Positions 11,817 through 22,216 of a stretch of 64,000 bases of DNA are shown one piece after another. The DNA is from Caenorhabditis remanei (taxonomy: Eukaryota; Nematoda; Chromadorea; Rhabditida; Rhabditidae), in the NCBI RefSeq assembly GCF_010183535.1, contig NC_071332.1:8742001-8806000 (forward strand), read 5' to 3'. Every line of letters starts with the position of its first letter. Within the stretch, counting starts at the first letter, position 1. Position numbers and translations under genes: made by a program. The notes below the pieces were generated by a model. It saw only the letters and a program-made list of their open reading frames with translations. It searched no databases and had not been told where the DNA came from.

Positions 11817-12624
11817 TTATATTTTCCAAGTCATTCTCAAAGAATTCATCTTTTATACTCATTTTTAAGCGATCTCGACTGCCTAAAACCGTATAAAAAC
11901 CTCTAGCTGAAAAAATTTTGAATCCGGTCTTGATATTTATCGAAGGTTCGAATTCATTTTGTGGATGTTCCGAGAGAACGCACACTGTGAATTTAAAAGA
12001 TGGATATAATCTAGATTGGGACCGAGAAAAAAGGAAATCCAATGGAATGAACCAGCTGCGAATGTTCAGGAAAATGCAGTCTTCTTTTCAATTCTGTTCA
12101 ACAATTCCTGATTTTTCTGCCTTAATATCTATTGCTCGGCAAAAAGTGCAGTTTCAAGCCAGATGATTTAGACTCGAAACAATACATCTCTTCTAATCAG
12201 CGCTATCAATTTCTTTTTTAATGCCGAAAAACTCGATAATCCGTTGCGCAACCATCGGCATTTTCTGCCAAATCGTAACAGTACATGCAGTCACAAAACG
12301 AATCTTTGATCATATTTTTGATAGGAGGAACTAGACGAAAGGTACAGATCTCCTGTATCAGTATCTTATTAGCTGAATACGAATAAGAAAAAGCTGATAT
12401 GATTACACAGTTTCAATGCGGCTTTTTTTCTCAATTCAAATGACATCCTGCGCCTCCCCGATGTGTCTTCTGTCTGATTTTTGGCTTTCAAAAAATGAGA
12501 ATATACGGGTTGTGGGTTGGTACCGAAATGGATCTTGTATCTAGTTCATTTTTTCAAGGTTGAGAGACTAACAAATGGAGGTATAAAAGGGAGATAATTA
12601 CAGTATGATTGTCATCGTTCGATC
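11817..12624. other. Divergent intergenic region with TATA box of the first CAPHMP gene
   Basis: Lies between the minus-strand methyltransferase and the plus-strand CAPHMP gene 1. A 77-codon minus-strand ORF overlaps the methyltransferase start, but it has no signature and is probably 5' untranslated sequence. No other gene is seen. Confidence 0.5.
12582..12588 (+). promoter_or_regulatory. TATA box of CAPHMP gene 1
   Basis: TATAAAA lies 37 bases before the start codon at 12625. The two downstream paralogues have the same heptamer at matching distances (14918 and 15959), so this is a shared core promoter and not chance. Confidence 0.7.
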
Positions 12625-13417
12625 ATGATCTCCCTCCAATCTATTATACTATTACTTGGGCTTATAGCTGTTGCATCGGCATGTGCTCCTCATATGCCTC
12701 AGAGAAGTCCTCAACGTGGATGGTGTAAATTCTACGGTTAGTATTTCTTTTCTGACTAAAAGAGTTCATGTTATATTTTTCTTGTTTTGAACTCCAAACT
12801 TTTTTCTTAATAATTCATTTTTCAGTCGATGGTTCTAGCGACTACAACAAAGCTCGTAAGAAGAGAGATTCTGATTCTGATTCTGGATCCGGATCTGGTT
12901 CATCTGAATCCGATGGAGGCAGTGGAGGAGGTGGTGGAAAGGGAGGAAGCGGAGGTGGAAAAGGAGGACACAAATACAACCGTTCCAAGAAGAAGTCCAC
13001 TAAATGTTACGAATATGAAGATGGAAGCAAAGATGATGGAGCTGTTCTCAATAAGGGAGTCAAGTATACGGTTGTTATAACAAAAGGAGATACCATTGTC
13101 ACCACAACGGCAAAACCAGTGGAGGTTCAACATGGATATTGTGTCTTCTACGGTAAGTGCCCAACGGCAAGCAGATTATGAGAAGAAACCTTCAGGAACA
13201 ATGAGGCCTTTAAAATTGATAAAATATTTCAGTTGACGGAACTAGTGACGTCACAGCCAGCCGCAAGAAGAGAGCCGCATCAAAGAAGAAGTTCACCACT
13301 TCGAAGAAGAAGAAGGATGTCAAGTGCTACGAATACGAAGATGGAACCAAGGATGAGGGAGCAGTTCTCAACAAGGGAGTCAAGTACACTGTCACTATCA
13401 CCAAGGAAGTGATCTGA
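12625..13417 (+). CDS. Secreted CAPHMP-family precursor 1, two tandem modules, 207 aa
   Basis: Three exons (12625-12736, 12826-13152, 13233-13417), all with phase 1 introns. Signal peptide at residues about 1-22, then CAPHMP directly after it. The protein is a tandem of two modules. Each has a short part ending in C-x-FYVDG, then a basic cleavage site (RKKRD or RKKRA), a low-complexity linker, and a conserved core: KCYEYEDGxKDxGAVLNKGV followed by a KYTV-V/T-ITK strand. The linker of module 1 is Ser/Asp/Gly-rich with polyglycine; that of module 2 is short and Lys-rich. PVEVQHGYC joins the modules and repeats the QxGxCxFY pattern of the N-terminus. Introns 1 and 2 both interrupt the codon just before VDG, so the second module arose by duplication of an exon pair. 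I do not recognise the family. The layout suggests a secreted precursor cut by a furin-like or dibasic convertase. Confidence 0.9.
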
Positions 13418-14961
13418 GCATGTTTAGTTATTTTGTTTGTACATAGGAATTCAATATTTATTGTTTGATTTTTGTTTAGGATAAGTAATTGAATAAACTA
13501 TTCAAAAATTGTAGAGCGTAAGAAAACAGTACACAAAATTCTGAGAGAAAATTCTTGTTGAAAATAAACCCCACTTGTCGGAACAACGTAGAATCATAAA
13601 TAGCAGTTCTTTGGAATAGTGTCGGTTTGTAAAAACTGATGTTCTCCTAATTTTTTAATAATCGCTAACAAGATCTAGATGGAAATTGGAGATTCCTATC
13701 TTTTTGACGATCAAAAACCGCCGTGCTGTGACTGAAAAACGTTATCTGATGTAAAACAGATTCCAGTATGAACCTGGCCAGAGTTTATGCAAAATGACAC
13801 AAAGTACTTCATCAACCTCATTGCCAGATTCCAGGTTACTGTAATTAGGCTTTTAAAATAAATAGTGATAAGATACAATTCCCTATAAACAGGAGTTCAG
13901 AATCTAATTAGTTTGTAGAATAGAATGAAACATAATATGGTCGGCAATGGAGCTTCAGCCGGTCGAAAACTTTTTGCACAACCGAGCGGAAGTCGAAATA
14001 GACCAAATGATACGGTTTACAATGTTCTAAGATTATTTTGTTGGTTGTTTCCTTCCATTTGATAATATTACTTCGATTTATTGAACACATTTCAAATTAA
14101 TCAAAAAAGTTCTCTGGGTATCTCATCCAACCAAGACTTGATTGCATGAAACTGTATTCTTTAATCCTAGACCGGACTTCATAGAAACACACATGAACAC
14201 TGAAAAAGAACAACAAAACACAATAAATTTCCTGTTCGTTTGTATCAGACTACAGTTAGACCGCAGCAAACAACCTTTTTGTGATACGTATTCCGAATGT
14301 GAAAGTTCAGAAAACTCACGGTGTAATCATATTGGTAAACCTCTTATATACGAAGACATTACAACCAATTGAAGATGCAGACACTTTCATTTTCTCAAAG
14401 ATATCTGTAACTGTTTAATCGTATGTATCTAATATCATCGATCATTGTGGTATTTGCTGTTTAAAAACGTGAAATGTTGTTACATTGGCTTACTTGCATG
14501 TTTATAACAACGTAAGCTTACACAGAGACTAGAGTGAATTCTTCAATGTCAAGTCTTTGATCATTTGATGCTTAGTGACGGCGTTGTCAGTCGTGCGACA
14601 TTAGAAAAAACACTGCAGAAGAAACGAAACCAGACAGTCGTGTCGCCTATCATATCTGATTGCATTCAGAGTATTATTAACACTATCTTCTCTGTCACCA
14701 GACGCATGGGTTGATTGATTACACTGTTCCGCGCGGAAATGCCATCCGACGAAGCAGTCGTATACCGTGATCGTTGATTAATCTCAAAGTGGCAAAATGC
14801 TTTCAAGGTATCACCTTTTCGGGTTCTGGGTACGATTCGGTTGGAAAAACGATCTAGATCAGTTGAAGGTTAAAAAAGGTGGGAGGGATAAAGATGAGAG
14901 AAGTTAGAAAAAAATAGTATAAAAGCTTATGATGAGGTTGTAAAACCATCATTCACTGATC
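13418..14961. other. Intergenic region between CAPHMP genes 1 and 2
   Basis: About 1.5 kb with no supported gene. The segment just upstream of gene 2 (CGGGTTCTGGGT near 14819) resembles the one upstream of gene 1 (CGGGTTGTGGGT near 12507), consistent with promoter duplication along with the gene. Short ORFs at 13908-14090 and 14142-14372 have no signal, domain or splice context. Confidence 0.5.
14918..14924 (+). promoter_or_regulatory. TATA box of CAPHMP gene 2
   Basis: TATAAAA 38 bases before the ATG at 14962, at the same spacing as in the upstream paralogue. Confidence 0.7.
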
Positions 14962-15334
14962 ATGCTCTCCCTTCGTTCTCTCATCATTCTGTTCGGTCTT
15001 CTAGCGGTTGCCTTAGCATGTGCCCCTCATATGCCAAAGAGAGAGGTTCAACACGGATACTGCAAATTCTATGGTGGGTTTCTTGTAATTTCGTGTAGTT
15101 TTCTTATTTAAGTATGATTTTTCAGTGGACGGAAAGAGTGACACTGCCAGTTCCCGTAAGAAGAGAGATTCTGGATCAGGATCTGGATCTGGTGAAGGAG
15201 GCGGCAAGAAGTACAATCGCTCCAAGAAGAGAAAGGACGTTAAGTGCTACGAATACGAAGATGGAACCAAGGATGAGGGAGCAGTTCTTGACAAAGGAGT
15301 CACCTACGAAGTCACCATCACTAAGAAATCATAA
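14962..15334 (+). CDS. Secreted CAPHMP-family precursor 2, single module, 106 aa
   Basis: Two exons (14962-15073, 15126-15334) with a phase 1 intron in the same place as in gene 1. The first exon is the same length (112 nt) as in gene 1. Signal peptide, then CAPHMP, QHGYCKFYVDG, a dibasic site RKKRD, a short Ser/Gly linker (SGSGSGSGEGGG), then YNRSKKRKDVKCYEYEDGTK and the conserved end GAVLDKGVTYEVTITKKS. This is the minimal form of the family. Three cysteines remain after the signal. It lies head to tail between two paralogues and has its own TATA box, so it is likely transcribed separately and not as an operon member. Confidence 0.9.
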
Positions 15335-15999
15335 GTTGACTTTTGTCTGAATCGTTGTTTGTATATATCGAATATTTATTTCTTGTTTTTATTTTATTTT
15401 TAGTCTGTATGAAAATGAATCTTGTTTTATCTCATATGTCAGAAGAAAGTAACCAGTCGATCCATTGTGAGAAAGTATCAGATAAGTTTGCTACAATTAA
15501 ATGCGCATTATCGGATTATGACGGCTTGGGAGAAAGTTATACAAGTGAAAGTCATGTCGTCTGATTTGAGTAAGATCATCCATCAAGTTGATTAAACATT
15601 TTATGACAACAAGCTTAAGCAAAATTAAATATTTGATTAACTTGCTTCAGTTTGAACCTGATGATAACGAACCTTCAAAAAAGGTGATAGTCAGCTCATA
15701 ATTTCAAGTTCAGCCAAATTTATACAGTCCTTGTCGTAAATATCTTCCGTCATTACAAGATGAAACTGAACTGCGAATCACCTGCCGAGCTAATAAGAAA
15801 CAGACATTATTTAGACAAACAGCTCCTTTCAGCTTTTATGAAAAAGAAAAAGAACAAGTCGATTCATCCCGCCTTCCAGAAAAGTTGTGTTTTGTGTCTC
15901 TATCACAACTTGTTATTAGACATCCATCATTTTCTATCGGAACATCCAAAAAAGATAGTATAAAAAGCTTTGGTTTGTTTTGTTTTATTTCATCTTGTC
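15335..15999. other. Intergenic region between CAPHMP genes 2 and 3
   Basis: No gene is supported. It holds the 3' end of gene 2 and the promoter of gene 3. ORFs at 15343-15564 and 15760-15963 lack any signature. Confidence 0.5.
15959..15965 (+). promoter_or_regulatory. TATA box of CAPHMP gene 3
   Basis: TATAAAA 35 bases before the ATG at 16000, in line with the two upstream paralogues. Confidence 0.7.
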
Positions 16000-16636
16000 A
16001 TGACACCATTACGGTTTCTTATAATACTTTTGGGAGTTTGTGTCGTAGGTCTAATGGCATGCGCCCCTCAGATGCCGCAAAAACAGCACGGTTTCTGCAA
16101 ATTCTACGGTGAGTTATCATTCTTGTCTCTGCTTTTTAATTGAGCAAGATTGGTTCAGTTGACGGATCGAGTGATACAAGTGGAAGAAAAAGAAGACAGG
16201 CCACAGCAACCGCCTCTGCATCAGGAACTCCATCAGGAACGGCTTCGGCAAGTCCAGGAACTGCTTCAGCATCCACTGGCAGTGGTACAGCTACTGCATC
16301 TGGAACACCATCCGGATCGGCAACTTCGAGTAGTTCAAGTAGCTCTACCAGTGGAGCTGCTGGAGCAAAAATGGGATCGAGTAAAGAAAAAAAGAATGGC
16401 AGTGGAGAAGGCAAGAGTGGTGGTGGAGGAGGCGGCGGAGCAGGGGGAAGTGGAAGCGCAAATGGGAAATTCAACAGATCAAAGAAGAAGAAGGATGTGA
16501 AGTGTTATGAATATGAAGATGGAACCAAGGACGATGGAGCCATGCTTAATAATGGAGTCACTTACAGTAAGTCTCTTAGATGAGATCACTAAATTAAATT
16601 GAAATTTCAGAAGTTACTGCTACCAAGTCATCTTAA
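16000..16636 (+). CDS. Secreted CAPHMP-family precursor 3 with long Ala/Ser/Thr/Gly linker, 180 aa
   Basis: Three exons (16000-16108, 16159-16566, 16611-16636). Signal peptide, CAPQMP, then a short C-x-FYVDG segment and a basic site (GRKRRQ). The linker is strongly expanded to about 90 residues. Its first half is Ala/Ser/Thr/Gly/Pro-rich with repeats of the type ASGTPSGTAS, and its second half is Lys then Gly-rich. The conserved core follows (KKKKDVKCYEYEDGTK, then GAMLNNGVTY). A third intron splits the terminal strand, which ends KVTATKSS. Compared with paralogues 1 and 2, the two ends are conserved and only the linker differs in length and composition. It is the last of the array and converges on the cdr genes. 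Confidence 0.88.
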
Positions 16637-16967
16637 TCTACTGACTCCCTGGAAAAGTAAAAAGTACCTACTCGATGCCATGTCTTGGTTTTTAAATAAT
16701 TTAACAGTGTTTGTTTTTGTCCCCGCTCTATTTTTCTGATTTTTAGGAACTTGATAATAAAGTATTGCTATTTTTACACATTTCAAATTTTTGATCAAGT
16801 TCAATCGAGTTCGATTTCACTAGACAAATTTTTGTAAACTCAACTTTTTTCATTCTGCATACTGATTAATTTTTAAACTTATAAGCAAGTATGTTTTTAT
16901 TTTCAAATGGCTTACTGTAGATAGTAATTGAGATGCGGACGTGAATTCTTATAAGAAGTGATTATTA
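16637..16967. other. Convergent 3' intergenic spacer
   Basis: Lies between the 3' ends of CAPHMP gene 3 (plus) and the first cdr gene (minus). An AATAAA-like signal occurs near 16755. No gene is seen. Confidence 0.5.
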
Positions 16968-18039
16968 CTATACAGTGAAGTCTTCTGGGTAGAGTTCTTC
17001 TATAATTCTGTCACAATACTCTCGAATCTTCGGATAATGACTGTCGATTATTCTCGAAAACTTGTTGGGGAATGGGTAATAAGCAGATGCAACTTCACCG
17101 AATACTGTGCAGTCAGCCTGGGAAATTTCGATTGGAATAACAGAACATTTGTTTTTTTTAACTCACTGATGTTACTTTGTCTCCAAACAAGAATTTCCCT
17201 TTGATTGAGTTCTGAATCGCTCGCAAATCTTTGTGACATAAAAGTTCTGCTTCATCTTCTGTGAAATTTCCAATACTTGCACCGACTCTTTCATGAACCT
17301 GAAAACATCAGAATTATTGAAATTGAATAAGTTTTCTAGTCACCTTTTTCATAAACAACTTTTTGACAATTGGCCGAAGAATGGTTTTCAAGAAGTTTGG
17401 ACCGGGAATACCTCTTAACAATGCATCATACCATCTCTCTTCGGAAGCTTTGTATTTAATAATCAATCTGGAAAAGAAAAGGTATTTTTCGAATGGAAAG
17501 TTTTTCACTCTCCGCACCCCAATAAATGATTATCAGCTAAGCGGGTAATTGCAGTTGCTTGGGCTTCTTCTTCAGCAGAGAGATTCTGAATAGAATGATT
17601 TAGTTTCCTTTTTTCTATTATTTTAACCTACAGGAATCTGAAAATGTTGTCTAAGTCTCAATTCAATCAGATCAGAATCTGGAATGTGCTCTCCGTTGAG
17701 CTCAATGAATGGAAGAGTTCCATTTCTAGAACGCAAGTTTCCAGTTTCGATAATTTCGTGGGGAATCTTGAATGCTCTCAGAAAGGTTTCGATTTTCAAA
17801 CAATATGATGAAAGGTTTGGAACAGTGTTGATTCGCGGAAACTGATAGAGATACACTACATCTTTTTTGAATTCTCTCTTGTGAATCTGAATTCTTTCTG
17901 TGGGAATTGTTGAAAGAGATACGATTACCTTCGGAGTTGGGTTTACACTCGGAGTCGTCAGGAATGTTGAGTAGATCCAATAAAGAATTTTCAGTACAAA
18001 AAGGGCAATGATGATTGAAGCAATAATTTCACAAATCAT
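16968..18039 (-). CDS. CDR-family (cadmium-responsive) GST-like membrane protein, copy 1, 293 aa
   Basis: Five exons (18039-17632, 17585-17518, 17467-17344, 17298-17167, 17117-16968). An N-terminal hydrophobic helix (residues about 2-27) is followed by a thioredoxin-fold GST_N region: KKDVVYLYQFPR, PNLSSYCLKIETFLRAFKIP, then [16 protein letters not shown] and DSDLIELRL. A helical GST_C part ends with YPEDFTV. This arrangement matches the nematode CDR/Fax/metaxin-like group; C. elegans cdr-4 to cdr-7 lie near miga-1 on chromosome V. Known role: metal and stress response, with CDR-1 lysosomal. This copy has one continuous 408-nt first exon where copy 2 has three exons, and a separate intron splitting the C-terminal part. 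The donor at 17517 is the weak GTGCGG. The exact orthologue number cannot be assigned. Confidence 0.9.
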
Positions 18040-18903
18040 CGTCTCTGTAATACAGTTGGATTAGGAACAGAATACAGAGAAAAGAGTGTTGTTCAAACGG
18101 AATAAGTCGAAAGTATATATAGGAAGAACGTAATATGATCTCATTATGATGCAAGTTTATTCCCTCTACAAAGTCCACAATGTTTGTGTATCTCTTGAAT
18201 ATTTTTTGAGGACCCAGAGGATGTGAGAATAAACTGCAAAACAGCTAACCTAAGAAATACCAAAAAGAACAATATTCTCCCGTCTCAACCAGAGCAATTA
18301 CTTACTGGTTTGACCTCGGATTGTGTTGGATTACGTCCTCTTTTCCCTCTTTGCCATCTTGATCAATTTTGTGTCGGACACATTTCTTCACCCCTGCGTC
18401 TCTTCACACTCTGCCCGACATGTGGGAGAGAATTGAGACAACACTAGATATAATAGGTACATCTGAACACAATGGAATAATTCAAAGATGATTTTTTATG
18501 ATGAAAAAGAAAAACACATTTTTCCTACAAGATAAAATAAAAGTGCTAAACTAATTCACACTGACAAGACAGCACAGTAATATCAATCAGCTGTTGGATT
18601 TCACTGAACTCGACCGACTGTTATTCTTTCATATTCAATTTTGTACTCAAAAGATAGTTTGGAATTTCCGAAGTGTTACCGATTTCTGGTAGATTTTTTG
18701 GTTTATCAGTTTCATGTGAACCACATTCAGAGTATTCGGGTACTTTTTGACATGTTCTCTGTCTTTTTTTGACTTAAGGATGAATACACATAATGTTTTT
18801 TGAAAGATCGGATTATTAAAATAATTGAAAATTGAAGAAAACATATTTTACTGAATGGCAAACACGAGACTAGAAAATTGAAAAGAAGGGGAATGTAAGG
18901 GAT
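18040..18903. other. Intergenic region between cdr copies 1 and 2
   Basis: Promoter region of copy 1; a TATA-like TATATA occurs on the minus strand at about 18113-18120. No gene is supported; the ORFs at 18223-18447 and 18647-18844 have no signature. Confidence 0.5.
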
Positions 18904-19976
18904 TTAGATGGTGAAGTCGTTTGCATACACTTCCTTTCTGATACGTTCACAGTACTCGAGAACCTTCGGGAAGTCTTTTTCAAGGACATCACAGATATGG
19001 TTGCGGAATGGATAGTAGACTGAAGCAAGTTGTCCGAATACAGTAGCGTCAACCTGAAAATGTGAGCTATCAGTGAGACGAACTCGAATTTTTGAAAACG
19101 AACCGGCGTGATTTTGTCTCCGAACAGGAATTTCCCCTTAATAGAATCCTGAATAACTTTGAGGTCTCTGTGAAGGAGTTCATCAAGTTCCTGTGGTTCG
19201 AAATCTCCAATTGCTGCAGTAGAACGGCTATACAACTTTCTTCCGAAAACTGCCCTAACAAGTGGAACGAGAAGAGAGGCAAGAGCACTTGGCATGTTGA
19301 GAAGACCAATGATAGTCTCGTAGAATGCATCGACAGAAGACTTGTAACGGATAAGAATGCTGAAAAGCTGTGTTCTGAACCTATACAGAAAATAAGTGAC
19401 TCACTAGAAGAGATGGTTATCAGCCATTCTGCTCAAAGCAACGGATTGAGCTTCTTGTTCAGTTGGGAGAGACTGAAATAAGTTCATCTTGATATACGTT
19501 TCATGAAATTCTCACTCACTGGAATCTTGAAATGTTGTCTCAGACGAATCTCAATCAAATCAGAATCAGCGATGTGTTCTCCGTTGAGCTCGATGAATGG
19601 AAGAGTTCCGTTTCTTGAACGACCCATTGAGGTTTCAACAATCTGAAACGCTCCGAATAAAACAAACATGAAAAATTATTTTAATTAACCTCGTATGGAA
19701 TGTTGTAAACTCTGCAAAGAACTTCGAGCTTCATACAGAAAGGAGAGAGATTCGGACAGTTTCTGAGTCTTTTGAATTGGTAGAGATATACAGTATCTTT
19801 CTTGTAATCAGTCTTGTTAATCTAAAAATATAAAATTAGGATTTTTTAGAGTTTAGAATTCTTAAACATACAGCTGGTTTCGACGCAATTGCAGGTGGTG
19901 TGAAGAACTTCTTGTAGAGGAAGAAAGCGATTGCTCCAACCACCAATGCGATTGTAACAGGACAACAGCACACCAT
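18904..19976 (-). CDS. CDR-family GST-like membrane protein, copy 2, 277 aa
   Basis: Six exons (19976-19872, 19821-19690, 19642-19520, 19472-19405, 19359-19104, 19053-18904). The ATG follows a TTTCAG acceptor by one base, suggesting trans-splicing. The N-terminus is short and hydrophobic ([19 protein letters not shown]), followed by a lysine-rich stop-transfer. The GST_N part reads [20 protein letters not shown], then [20 protein letters not shown]; the GST_C part ends NDFTI. The Cys triplet next to the membrane helix is shared with copy 3 but not copy 1. The intron at 19404-19360 was chosen because the alternative nearby acceptor would create a stop codon. Membrane insertion plus a glutathione-transferase-like fold is typical of this family, which usually lacks clear classical GST activity evidence. 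Confidence 0.92.
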
Positions 19977-21166
19977 TCTGAAATTTCAGATGAATGAGGT
20001 GAACGAATCTGCCGAGGGAGAAAACATGAGAACATGGTTATTGAGTTAAACGGAAAATTATATTAAACACTTGGCTGGAAATCAAATAATTCATTTTTAC
20101 AGCTCTTTAACGGAATTTAGACATTGTTGAACATTGATCAAATAATGATAAAACAGTATCTGCCCAAATAAGTAATGAGTCTTTTGATCACTTTCAGCAA
20201 TTTGAGAAAAATATTCTGAGGAATAATCGAAAGATTCGGAAAAGAAGAAAATTGTAAGTCTAGAATTTATTTTGCTGAAGCACAAAACAAATAGAAAAAT
20301 TCATCAAATCTTTTCTTCAAACACGTTGTAATTGATTTCCTAACTTTTTTCTGCCAAAACTCTCAAAACAAAAATTCATTAATATTGTTTGAGCGCACAA
20401 GCCAGGCTATTTATACTGCTATTTTGCAGTGACGGGGGTAGAGTCTAGCCAGTGAACATGTGTGTTCGAGAGGTGATAGAGATGGAGACAACATTGTGTG
20501 CGTTTGTGTCCGAATGCTGTAGAGAGTGACCTAGAAGAAAAAGATTTTTCTCGAATATGTAACATTTGGAGCGGTGGACATTGAGGATGTGGATGCAAGA
20601 ATCCTATTTATAATCACTCGAGCTAATAATTCTTATTTTTCCATGAAAAGAGTAGTTCACAAAAACTGTTAGATAGAAATAGAAGGATTATAGAAAAAAC
20701 TCTCAACACAACTTTTGTGTTTTCTAGCGGAGTTTGTGATGTGTTCGACTGTCTCGAAGTTTTATTGATAGTTCGGGTTTTCAAAAAACGTTTTCAAACT
20801 AAGTAGTGATGTATGTGATAGAACTATGTTAATAAAAAAGGGCCGAAATACTTTTTGTTTGTATTTTTATGAATAGATGTCATTCTGTCGAAGCACATGA
20901 GTATTTAAGTTCGGGATTGTCAAAAAAAACTAAAGAAATAAGTCTGATTTCTTGATCTCCTTTTTTCTCTATTCCATCAATTTTCTGTGTTTATCAGTGG
21001 TGTACTCTCTTGATGAAACTTTGATGTTTGACTTTTCCCGTACTGTCGAAAACTCAATGTTTTCACTTTGATATTTTCCTTTTTTATCAGTTTCCATTTG
21101 GCATATCGTATCAAAAGGGAAATAAATTGTAAACAATATTTATTCAAATCAGAAATGAATAAGTTA
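19977..21166. other. Intergenic region between cdr copies 2 and 3
   Basis: No gene is seen. On the minus strand a TATA-like element (GTATAAATAG) lies near 20408-20417, which would give a long outron before the start of copy 2. Confidence 0.45.
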
Positions 21167-22216
21167 TTAGATAGTGAAATCATCTGGGTAGATCTCCTGG
21201 CGGATTCGCTCGCAATACTCCAGAACTTTAGGGAAATCTTTCTCGAGGACGTTATTGATTTTACAACGGAATGGATAGATCACGGAAGCGATCTGACCGA
21301 ATACAGCTGCATCTGCCTGAAAATGAGTTTTTTTTAGATAATTCCGAAAAGGAAAATAAACGCACGGCTGTAACTTTGTCTCCGAATAAGAACTTCTGAT
21401 CTCCCAAGTAATCTTGAATAGTCTGAAGATCTCTGTGTAGAATTTCATCCATCTCCTCTTGTTCGAAGTTTCCGATTGCCATTGTTGATTTCTTATAGAC
21501 CTTTCTTCCAAACACTCCACGGATAAGTGGTAACACCACTGGGACAAGGAAGTTTGGAATTTTGATCAGTTTGACAAGAACCATATAGAATTCATCTCCC
21601 TGGATCTTGTAACGGATGAGAAGACTGAAAAATTAATGTTTTGGAGCGAAGTGGAATGACAGCTTACTTGAAAAGATGGTTATCAGCGAGTCTGGTGATG
21701 GCAACTGATTGGGCTTCTTGAAGGGCAGGCAGGGACTAAAAACAAGATAATTACTTTGCACGTTTCGAAAAAATCAACTAACTGGAACATTGAAATGTTT
21801 GCGAAGGCGAGTTTCTATGAGATCGGTGTCAGCAATATGTTCTCCGTTGAGCTCAATGAATGGGAGTGATCCGTTTCTAGACCAACGACGCTTCTCATCA
21901 CAAACCTGAATCATTTTCATACTTTTTCAGTTGAGTAATTAAGTGTAACTCAAAAAATTATTTGTGGAATGATGCATACCTCATATGGAATCTTGTACGC
22001 TCTGCAGAACACTTCAACCTTCATACAGAACGGTGAGAGATTTGGACACTTTCTTGTTCTCTTGAATTGATACAAATAGACAACATCTTTTTTATAATCC
22101 TTCTTGTAGGCCTCTGGTTTTGGTCTAATTGTGGGGACTTTGAAAATCTTTTTGTAGATGAAATATCCGACTACTCCAACGACGAGAGCAGTAGTCACCG
22201 GACAACAGCACACCAT
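21167..22216 (-). CDS. CDR-family GST-like membrane protein, copy 3, 278 aa
   Basis: Five exons (22216-21980, 21905-21783, 21735-21668, 21624-21366, 21316-21167). The start [20 protein letters not shown] at 22216 matches copy 2 and follows a TTTCTAG acceptor. A longer in-frame start at 22279 would add 21 hydrophobic and basic residues but would bypass the acceptor. The thioredoxin-like part ([20 protein letters not shown], then [20 protein letters not shown]) and the DDFTI tail are conserved. The first intron of copy 2 is absent here, so exon 1 is fused. The gene is divergent from the ShKT gene, and the shared upstream region carries a CTGATAA element typical of intestinal GATA-factor targets. 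Confidence 0.92.

Noticed and set aside
11809..12042. 77-codon minus-strand ORF overlapping the methyltransferase start
   Set aside because: Different frame from the methyltransferase and no recognised motif; more likely 5' untranslated sequence.
16136..16500. Long antisense and frame-shifted ORFs across CAPHMP gene 3
   Set aside because: They arise from the simple-sequence linker; only the frame with signal peptide and core is conserved in the paralogues.
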